Below, in pieces: positions 58,152-64,000 of a stretch of 64,000 nucleotides of DNA. The DNA comes from Lysobacter terrestris (GTDB taxonomy: Bacteria; Pseudomonadota; Gammaproteobacteria; Xanthomonadales; Xanthomonadaceae): contig NZ_CP060820.1 of NCBI RefSeq assembly GCF_014489475.1, forward strand, positions 3,084,098-3,148,097, written 5' to 3'. The translations under genes were made by a program, and so were the position numbers. The notes under the pieces are model-generated. The model was given only the letters and a program-made list of their open reading frames with translations. It searched no databases and was not told the DNA's origin. Position 1 is the first letter of the stretch. Each line of letters opens with the position of its first letter.

Positions 58152-59669
58152 ATGAACAGCCACGCAGACGTCGCAACAGGCAACAAACAGGGCGGGCATC
58201 CGGAAGCGCGGCCGCGCACGGACATCGCCACGCACTACCTGCGCTATTCGCTTTCGAACGGCGTGGTGATGCTGCTCGGGTTCATTTCCTTCCCGATCCT
58301 GGCGCGACTCCTTGACAACACCCAGTTCGGCCTGCTCCGGTACTACGACACGCTGATGCTGCTGGGCGTGGCGCTGGTGAAACTGGGTGCCCCGCACGCG
58401 ATCGTGCGCTTCTACCCCTACGGCAACGCGCGGCAGATGCAGGAGTTCGGCACCAACATGGTGTTCCTGCCGCTGATGCTGTCCCTCACGCTGTGGTCGC
58501 TCGCGACCGTGGCGCTGCTGCTGTGGTCCTGGGCGAGCGGAAGCGCATTCGCGCCGATCTTCTGGTGCGCGGTGATCATGGTGCCGATGCTCGCGGCCAC
58601 CAACATCGTGCAGATGGTGATCCGTGCCAGCGAGCGCTCCGACATCCTCATGACCACCCGCGTGCTCGCACGCATGCTCGAGCTGGCGTTCGTGCTCAGC
58701 GCGGTGATCGTCTTGCAACAAAGCGCCTTGTCCGTGTATGGCGGCAAGCTCGTCGCCGCGGCATTGCTGCTTGGGTGGCTGGTCCACTGGATGTACCGGA
58801 ACGTGCAGGTCTCGCGCGACGCCATCGATTGGGACGCCTTCCGAAATGGGCTGATCTACGGCTTTCCGCTGATGGCCAACGAGCTCGCCGCCAGCGTGCT
58901 CGCCAACCTCGACCGAGTCCTGCTCAAGCACATCACCGGCGACTTCGCCGTGGTCGGCATCTATTCCATCGGCTATTCGCTGGCGATGCAGCTCAACGTC
59001 TTCATCAACGCGACGCTTTCGGAGGCGTTCACGCCGGTCGTCATGCGTGCCTACGAAACCGGCGGCAGCGACGCCGTGCGGGCACTGAAGGATCGCGTGC
59101 TGCGACCGATGACCTACGCGGTCGTGGCGATCATCGCGATGCTGCTGGTTTCCGGCGAGGACCTGATGGTGGCGCTGGCGGGGCAGGGCAAGGCCGCGTC
59201 GGGCGAGGTGTTCATCGTGGTCGGCATCACGGTGTCCGCGTACGCATTGTTCGCCATCGCCAACTACGGGTTGCAGCTGAAGAAGCGGACGCTGCAGGTG
59301 CTGGTCATAACGCTGGTCGCGGCGCTGTTGAACGTCGCGCTGAACTTCATCCTGATCCCGCGCATGGGGTACATGGGCGCGGCATGGTCGACGGCCGCGG
59401 CCTACGCGGCGCTGACCATCGCGCAGTTCATGGTGTGCCCGGGTGGCCTGGCGCGGCTGCCGAACGCACGGGCTGCGGTGGTTTCGCTGCTGTGCGCGGC
59501 GATCCTGGTGGCGGTCGCGCTGGAGAGCGACCTGCTGGGAGTGCAGGGAACCTGGAGTCGCCTTGGGGTGGCAGGGCTGCTGTTCATCGCTCTCTACGCG
59601 CTTCCGGTCCTGGCATTGGACTCGACGCTGCGCGTAGGCCTGCTCGCGCTGGCCAAGCGATCGCGGTAA
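58152..59669 (+). CDS. Oligosaccharide flippase (Wzx/MATE type)
   Basis: This 505-residue protein has about twelve to fourteen membrane helices and belongs to the polysaccharide transport (Wzx-like) family. It would move an undecaprenyl-linked sugar across the inner membrane. The N-terminal SNGVVMLLGFISFPILARLL, the later FPLMANELAASVLANLDRVL and YSIGYSLAMQLN fit the family. The ATG at 58152 is used; a GTG at 58137 overlapping the previous stop (GTGA) is an equally credible start. It is the sole flippase in the window, and no Wzy or Wzc is present. Confidence 0.88.
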   Translation: MNSHADVATGNKQGGHPEARPRTDIATHYLRYSLSNGVVMLLGFISFPILARLLDNTQFGLLRYYDTLMLLGVALVKLGAPHAIVRFYPYGNARQMQEFGTNMVFLPLMLSLTLWSLATVALLLWSWASGSAFAPIFWCAVIMVPMLAATNIVQMVIRASERSDILMTTRVLARMLELAFVLSAVIVLQQSALSVYGGKLVAAALLLGWLVHWMYRNVQVSRDAIDWDAFRNGLIYGFPLMANELAASVLANLDRVLLKHITGDFAVVGIYSIGYSLAMQLNVFINATLSEAFTPVVMRAYETGGSDAVRALKDRVLRPMTYAVVAIIAMLLVSGEDLMVALAGQGKAASGEVFIVVGITVSAYALFAIANYGLQLKKRTLQVLVITLVAALLNVALNFILIPRMGYMGAAWSTAAAYAALTIAQFMVCPGGLARLPNARAAVVSLLCAAILVAVALESDLLGVQGTWSRLGVAGLLFIALYALPVLALDSTLRVGLLALAKRSR

Positions 59670-59671
59670 CG

Positions 59672-60433
59672 ATGTACTGGTTGTTGTCGCCGCTGTCGTG
59701 GCTACTGCTCGCGGGCGTTGTGCTGGCCTGGGCATTGCTGCGGCGTCGACTGCTGCTGACGCTCGGTGCCGGCACCGTCGTCGCGCTGGCGTTGGTGGCG
59801 ATGACGCCGCTGGCCGCGAACCTGCTGGCCCGCCCGCTGGAGCGGCCGTTCCTGGCCGCCAATGGATGCAGCGCCGATCCCGCGTCGGTGGCCGTCGTCC
59901 TGGGCGGCGGAATCTCAGGCAGCCCGCGCGATGCCGCCGATTTTTCCGTGCTCAACCTCGCCAGTCGACGCCGCGTCGATCGCGCCGTGGAATGGTGGCG
60001 CGAGGGCGAAGGCCGGGTGCTGGTGATGCAGGGCGGTGCGCCGTACCGGAGCCTGCCGGCGCTGGCCGAACTGATGGCGGCGTACGCACGGATGCAGGGC
60101 GTTCCTTCGGGCGCGCTGCGGGTGGAAACCGGTTCCGGCGACACCCGGGAAAACGCGGCCGGCGCGGCGGCAATGACGCCACCCTTGCCGCGACGCGTGG
60201 TGCTGGTGACGTCGATGATCCACATGCGGCGCGCGCAGGAAGTCTTCCGGCGCAACGGATTCGACGTGTGCCCGCTCGGTACCGATCGCCGCCGGTTGCC
60301 TTCGCGGATTCCGTGGGCATTGATTCCCCGCACCAGCGCGTTGGCCAACACGGAAGTCGCGCTGCACGAATGGGCGGGATTGGCCTACTACCGCCTGCAC
60401 GCGGAGCGCCAGCCAACGCCTGGCACACGATAA
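59672..60433 (+). CDS. YdcF/DUF218 family membrane protein
   Basis: This 253-residue protein has two N-terminal membrane helices (about residues 4-22 and 30-50) and a DUF218 domain (about 70-235) with VAVVLGGGISGS, SGDTRENAAGAA and VLVTSMIHMRRAQEVFRRNG, the family's Gly-rich, Arg-Glu-Asn and His-Met-Arg motifs. DUF218 proteins such as SanA/ElyC act at the envelope and ElyC affects undecaprenyl-linked precursor use. Two bases separate it from the flippase gene, so it is the last gene of the operon. Confidence 0.88.
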   Translation: MYWLLSPLSWLLLAGVVLAWALLRRRLLLTLGAGTVVALALVAMTPLAANLLARPLERPFLAANGCSADPASVAVVLGGGISGSPRDAADFSVLNLASRRRVDRAVEWWREGEGRVLVMQGGAPYRSLPALAELMAAYARMQGVPSGALRVETGSGDTRENAAGAAAMTPPLPRRVVLVTSMIHMRRAQEVFRRNGFDVCPLGTDRRRLPSRIPWALIPRTSALANTEVALHEWAGLAYYRLHAERQPTPGTR

Positions 60434-60440
60434 AAAGAAA

Positions 60441-60460
60441 GGCCCCGGATGTCCGGGGCC
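60441..60460. terminator. Bidirectional terminator between YdcF and beta-helix genes
   Basis: GGCCCCGGA (60441-60449) pairs with TCCGGGGCC (60452-60460). On the minus strand it is followed by TTTCTTTTTA, a good terminator for the gene ending at 60487; on the plus strand it closes the NRPS-to-YdcF operon with CTTCCTG only. Confidence 0.8.
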
Positions 60461-60486
60461 CTTCCTGCTGCGTTGCCTGCGGTCGG

Positions 60487-62703
60487 TTACTTGTAGACCG
60501 AGAAGGTCGCGGTGGCCTGGGTGGTCAGGCTGCCGCTGGTAGCCACGGCGCCCAGCTGATACGTGCCGATCGCGTTGCGGGTCGACTTGAACGAGACGCG
60601 GGCGTCGCCGTTGCCGTCGGTGGTGCCGGTGAGGACGAGCTGGCTGCGGTTCGGACGGGTCACGGTGAACGTGACGCTCGCGCCGGACAAAACCGCACCG
60701 TTCTTGGCCACGCGGGCGGTCATGTACACCGTTTCACCGGCCTTGTACGACGACTTGCTGGTGCTGAGGGTTTCCGACAGCGTCGCCGGTGCGGCAGCGG
60801 CCGAGTACGTCGTCGAAGCGCTGGCGGTGTGCACGCTGCCCTCGGCGCTGCTGGCACCCACACCGATGCCGTAGCTGCCGGCGGCCGTGGTCGACGAGGT
60901 CACCGCGAGCGAGGCGCTGGTCGATGCACCCGGCGCCAGCGCAACGTTGGCGGCCGACAGCGTGCCCGTCCAACCCGACGGAACGGTGCGCGCCAGGGCA
61001 AAGGTCGTGCTGCTGCACTCGGCGCTGTCGTTGTTCTTCAGGCTGATGCTGTAGGTGCTGGTGGTGCCGGCCGCAACCGTGCTCGTGGGGCCGGACACGG
61101 TCAGCGTCGGCGCAGCGCGGGTGCAGGTGGGCGTCGGAGTGGTCGGCGGCGGAGTCGTCGGCGGGGTGGTGGTCGAACCCGCACCGAACTCGTAGGCACC
61201 GATGTCATTGGCCGCGCCGGTCGGACGCTTGCCCATCACGAAGTCGGTCGTCACCGCGCTGATCATCGGCGCCTTGTCGACCACCGGGCTGCCCGACAGC
61301 GGCTCGGCATCGAACGAGGCCAGCGTCATGTTCTTCAGCGTCGGGTTCTGCGTGCAGGTGGTGCCCGACGCGCAGCTGCGCACGTTCCAGCCCATGTTGC
61401 CCGAGAAGCTCTTCACCGCCGGCGCACCGCCCGCGGCCATCGAGGTCTGCGTGCCCGTGTTGGCGTAGTACGGGAAGCCGACCACCAGGTTGTTCTGCAC
61501 GAACACCTTGTCGGTCGAGGTGCCTTCGCCATAGGCGATCTGCGCATCGCCTTCGCCGGCGATGGTGTTGTGGCGCACCGTCGCGGTGTCGCCGCCGGTC
61601 AGGATCAGCAGCAGCGAGCTGCCGTAGGCGCGGCACAGGTCGCCTTCGGTCATGTAGTACTTGCCGCGGAAGTACGTGCACTGGCCGACCAGCACCGAGT
61701 TCTCGATCGTCGAGTTGCCCTTGATCTTGACCTGGTTGCCGGCGTTGGCCACCGAGTAGATGCGGCGCAGCGTCACCTTGGTGGTGTCGGCGCCGTCCAT
61801 GTAACGCAGGTCGAGGCCGTCGGAAGTGTTGTGGTGGATGAAGGCGTCTTCGATCAGCCAGTCACCCGCGGTGTCGACCGTGCCGAAGCCGTCGCCGTAA
61901 CCGCCGGTCTGCTGCGCCCAGCACGCCCACGGCTCGCCCGTGGCCACTTTTTCGCCGCAGCCGTTCCACGCGATCTCGATGTCGCGCATCACCATGGCGC
62001 CGGAGTTGGAACCGCCGGTGCCGATGTTGCCGTCCCAGCCGGCGGCGCCGTTCTTGTTGAACTTGACGCGTTCCATCGTCCAGTTGGTCAGGCCGCCGGC
62101 GTTGGCGCCGTTCTTGGCCATGCCGTGGATGTTGACGTCGTGCAGCCACACGTTGCTCGAGGCACGGGCATAGAGGCCCACGCGCGCCCACGGCATGGCG
62201 CTGGTGCACGCGGCCGCGGCCTGCGAGTGGTTGTAGACACAGTCGCTGTTGTCGGTGACTTCGAGGTTGCCGATCTCGACGTTCGAGCTGCCGTCGAGGT
62301 TGAGCACGCGGTGGATGCCGCCGATGCCGATCAGCTTGGGCGCCGTGCTGCCATTGCCCAGGATGCGGGTCTTGGCGCTCGAGGTGCCGCTGGGAATCGC
62401 CTGCATGTAGCCGCCGCTGCCGATCTGGTAGGCACCGGAACCGATCAGCAGCGTGTCGCCACCGGCGATGCGCGCGGAACCGGAGTTGGGCAGGGCGATG
62501 TTCGGGTTCTTCCAGGCGCAGTTCTGCGCGGTGCCGCTGCCCGGGTAGGCCGCGTCGGCGCGGCCGTTGCACTGGGCGGCATCGCCACCATCGGTGCGGA
62601 CGTAGTAGGTCGCGGCCTGTGCGGAACCGATGGCAGCAAGGCCGAGCGTGAGCGAGACGAAAAGCCGGGACAGGTTGCGGCTCTGGGTGAGGGAAACGGG
62701 CAT
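60487..62703 (-). CDS. Secreted right-handed beta-helix protein with Ig-like C-terminal domains
   Basis: This 738-residue protein has a signal peptide (about residues 12-30, ending GLAAIGSAQA). A right-handed beta-helix region follows (about 30-465), with repeated polar turns such as NVWLHDVNIHGMAKNGANAG and GDWLIEDAFIHHNTSDGLDL. Then come a Pro/Thr linker (TPPTTPPPTTPTPT), a NEW3/NPCBM-associated-like domain (about 490-620) and a last Ig-like domain (YKAGETVYMTARVAKNGAVL; SGASVTFTV). Such folds occur in polysaccharide lyases, epimerases and adhesins; no catalytic residues could be named. The ATG at 62703 has GGAG upstream. It converges on the biosynthetic operon. Confidence 0.82.
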   Translation of the reverse strand: MPVSLTQSRNLSRLFVSLTLGLAAIGSAQAATYYVRTDGGDAAQCNGRADAAYPGSGTAQNCAWKNPNIALPNSGSARIAGGDTLLIGSGAYQIGSGGYMQAIPSGTSSAKTRILGNGSTAPKLIGIGGIHRVLNLDGSSNVEIGNLEVTDNSDCVYNHSQAAAACTSAMPWARVGLYARASSNVWLHDVNIHGMAKNGANAGGLTNWTMERVKFNKNGAAGWDGNIGTGGSNSGAMVMRDIEIAWNGCGEKVATGEPWACWAQQTGGYGDGFGTVDTAGDWLIEDAFIHHNTSDGLDLRYMDGADTTKVTLRRIYSVANAGNQVKIKGNSTIENSVLVGQCTYFRGKYYMTEGDLCRAYGSSLLLILTGGDTATVRHNTIAGEGDAQIAYGEGTSTDKVFVQNNLVVGFPYYANTGTQTSMAAGGAPAVKSFSGNMGWNVRSCASGTTCTQNPTLKNMTLASFDAEPLSGSPVVDKAPMISAVTTDFVMGKRPTGAANDIGAYEFGAGSTTTPPTTPPPTTPTPTCTRAAPTLTVSGPTSTVAAGTTSTYSISLKNNDSAECSSTTFALARTVPSGWTGTLSAANVALAPGASTSASLAVTSSTTAAGSYGIGVGASSAEGSVHTASASTTYSAAAAPATLSETLSTSKSSYKAGETVYMTARVAKNGAVLSGASVTFTVTRPNRSQLVLTGTTDGNGDARVSFKSTRNAIGTYQLGAVATSGSLTTQATATFSVYK

Positions 62704-62798
62704 CTGAAACGGCTCCAATAGACCGATGGGGGAATCGGCCAACAGCTCCCTCAAACCATTGGCCGCGGCGGACTGTAGGGAGGGGGTTCCAGGGGGTT

Positions 62799-62814
62799 TG
62801 TGCGAACGGCCACA
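62799..62814. promoter_or_regulatory. Possible CRP/Clp binding site
   Basis: TGTGC-GAACGG-CCACA matches the CRP/Clp core TGTGA-N6-TCACA at eight of ten positions, 96 bases upstream of the beta-helix gene. Clp controls many secreted enzymes and exopolysaccharides in Xanthomonadaceae. A single site by eye is weak evidence. Confidence 0.35.
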
Positions 62815-63101
62815 CTTCGCCTGCGTTTGAAGCGCCAAGATCGGCAAGGCGCGAATGGGGCGATCAATCGACCCTTTCGTTCAGCTGGCAGTTTGAAACA
62901 TGAAAACATGAACAGGACTCGCCTTGTTCATGTTCTGCCGGGTGGGCCGAACGGCGCCAAAGTGAGGTGCTCGCCCGTCGAAATTGCGAGTCATGAAAGT
63001 GGGCGGTGCGTCACGAATCTAATTTCGTGGCCGGAATCGTGCCAACTTCCGGTACGTGGTCGCTTAGGGCGGCGAGGGATCTCTAGTTACAGGAACAAAA
63101 A

Positions 63102-63127
63102 AAGAGCCCCGGATATCCGGGGCTCTT
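63102..63127 (-). terminator. Terminator of the second beta-helix gene
   Basis: A 13-base perfect inverted repeat centred at 63114/63115 with arms starting AAGAGCCCCGG. On the minus strand it is followed by a seven-T run (TTTTTTTGTTCC), 23 bases after the stop codon of the paralog ending at 63150. Confidence 0.88.
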
Positions 63128-63149
63128 GGTTGAATTTGCTGTCGTCCAA

Positions 63150-64000
63150 TTATTTGTAGACGGAGAAAGATCCCTTGATCTGCGTGGTGAGGCTGCCGCT
63201 GGTGGCCACCGAAGTCAGCGCATAGGTGCCGATTGAACTCGAGCCCGTACCCGAAACAAAGGATACGGTGACGTAGCCGTTGCTGGCCGTGGTGCCACGT
63301 AGCTCGATGGTGTTGATCTTGTTCGGCTTGAGCGCTGTGAAGGTAACGTTGGCACCGGGGACTGCCACGCCATTCTTGGTGACGCGAGCCGTGATGTAGA
63401 CCGTCTCACCGGCTTTGTAGGATGCTTTGTTAGTGCTGATGGCTTCGGTCAGGCCAGCAGATGCGGCAGCAACCGAGTAGGTAGCTGAAGCACTCTTGGT
63501 GTGCGTGATACCGGCACCACTGCTGGTACCCACACCGATGCCGTAGCTGCCGGCGGCGGCCGTGGTCGACGAGGTCACCGCGAGCGAGGCGCTGGTCGAT
63601 GCACCCGGCGCCAGCGCAACGTTGGCGGCCGACAGCGTGCCCGTCCAGCCGGACGGAACGGTACGCGCCAGGGCAAAGGTCGTGCTGCTGCACTCGGCGC
63701 TGTCGTTGTTCTTCAGGCTGATGCTGTAGGTGTTGGTGGTGCCGGCCGCAACCGTGCTCGTGGGGCCGGACACGGTCAGCGTCGGCGCGGCGCGCATGCA
63801 GGTCGGGGTCGTCGTCGGCGGCGGGGTCGGCGTGGTGGTCGAACCGGCACCGAACTCGTAGGCACCGATGTCGTTGGCCGCGCCGGTCGGACGCTTGCCC
63901 ATCACGAAGTCGGTCGTCACCGCGCTGATCATCGGCGCCTTGTCGACCACCGGGCTGCCCGACAGCGGCTCGGCATCGAACGAGGCCAGCGTCATGTTCT
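63150..64000 (-). CDS. Second beta-helix-type secreted protein (partial, paralog)
   Basis: The frame is open from the window edge to its stop at 63150; about 283 residues of the C-terminus are seen, the start lying beyond 64000. The visible part begins with the end of a beta-helix region (DAEPLSGSPVVDKAPMISAV), then a shorter TTTPTPPPTTTPT linker, a NEW3-like domain almost identical to the one in the neighbour, and a diverged terminal Ig-like domain (YKAGETVYITARVTKNGVAV; NKINTIELRGT). The last domain looks less GC-rich than the rest. It is a tandem paralog of the gene at 60487-62703. Confidence 0.82.
   Translation of the reverse strand, partial: NMTLASFDAEPLSGSPVVDKAPMISAVTTDFVMGKRPTGAANDIGAYEFGAGSTTTPTPPPTTTPTCMRAAPTLTVSGPTSTVAAGTTNTYSISLKNNDSAECSSTTFALARTVPSGWTGTLSAANVALAPGASTSASLAVTSSTTAAAGSYGIGVGTSSGAGITHTKSASATYSVAAASAGLTEAISTNKASYKAGETVYITARVTKNGVAVPGANVTFTALKPNKINTIELRGTTASNGYVTVSFVSGTGSSSIGTYALTSVATSGSLTTQIKGSFSVYK

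Larger units (their letters stand above)
62704..63149. other. Intergenic region between the two beta-helix genes
   Basis: 446 bases without a credible gene. It holds the terminator of the upstream paralog (63102-63127), the presumed leftward promoter of the downstream one, and a CRP/Clp-like palindrome at 62799-62814. No clear -35/-10 pair, repeat or RNA gene was seen in the rest. Confidence 0.6.

Noticed and set aside
40893..60433. Recent horizontal transfer of the biosynthetic locus
   Set aside because: By eye the GC content and codon choice match the flanking housekeeping genes, and no mobile-element remnants were found; older transfer cannot be excluded.

Overview
The window is 64 kb of very GC-rich, densely coded bacterial chromosome. 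Gene content and order (rpsA-ihfB-lapA-lapB; fadB/fadA-type genes with a TetR regulator; ndk-rlmN-pilF-rodZ-yfgM-bamB-der; imuA-imuB-dnaE2 behind a TTAG-N6-TACTA LexA box) point to Gammaproteobacteria, family Xanthomonadaceae/Lysobacteraceae, most likely a Lysobacter-like organism. No insertion sequence, prophage, CRISPR array or plasmid function was seen.

Layout. 1-6.3 kb: end of rpsA, ihfB, then a tight run of lapA, lapB (control of LPS synthesis), a WecA/WbpL-type initiating glycosyltransferase, a WbpM/CapD-type dehydratase and galU, so the LPS regulator is linked to O-antigen/exopolysaccharide precursor genes. 6.3-11.6 kb: a small membrane protein, a tRNA-binding protein, and a leftward fatty-acid oxidation operon (TetR repressor, FadB-like enzyme, thiolase) with PsrA-like operator sequences. 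11.8-18.6 kb: the ndk to der run. 18.6-22.7 kb: molybdenum cofactor genes mobA, moeA and a MoeB-rhodanese fusion, then a DUF2272 protein. 22.7-30.1 kb: housekeeping (hydrolase, DUF1244, folD, guaB, guaA, tadA, orn). 30.1-35.3 kb: mscS, ppsA with its divergent regulator ppsR, a DUF1249 gene, tRNA-Ala(GGC) and tRNA-Glu(TTC). 35.4-40.7 kb: the SOS mutagenesis cassette imuA-imuB-dnaE2.

40.9-60.4 kb is the most unusual part. It holds an Sfp-type phosphopantetheinyl transferase, an EpsB/WbaP-type sugar transferase, two leftward genes (a polytopic membrane protein and a J-like membrane-anchored protein without HPD), and a rightward, translationally coupled operon. The operon encodes a 2188-residue A-T-KS-AT-T-aminotransferase hybrid NRPS-PKS, a C-A-T NRPS, two alpha/beta-hydrolase-like proteins resembling exosortase-associated hydrolases, a formyltransferase-like/GINT1-like beta-propeller protein, a Wzx-type flippase and a YdcF-type protein. 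The specificity residues read from the sequence give DFWNIGMVHK (threonine) for the first A domain and DILQLGVVWK (glycine-like) for the second. The predicted chain is a threonine-malonate-derived diamino-hydroxy acid joined to glycine, with no thioesterase. A nonribosomal acyl group placed on a lipid-linked sugar and then flipped outward is the working hypothesis.

60.5-64 kb: two leftward tandem paralogs encoding secreted right-handed beta-helix proteins with Ig-like C-terminal domains. The second is cut by the window edge, and the pair is a mosaic of near-identical and diverged segments.
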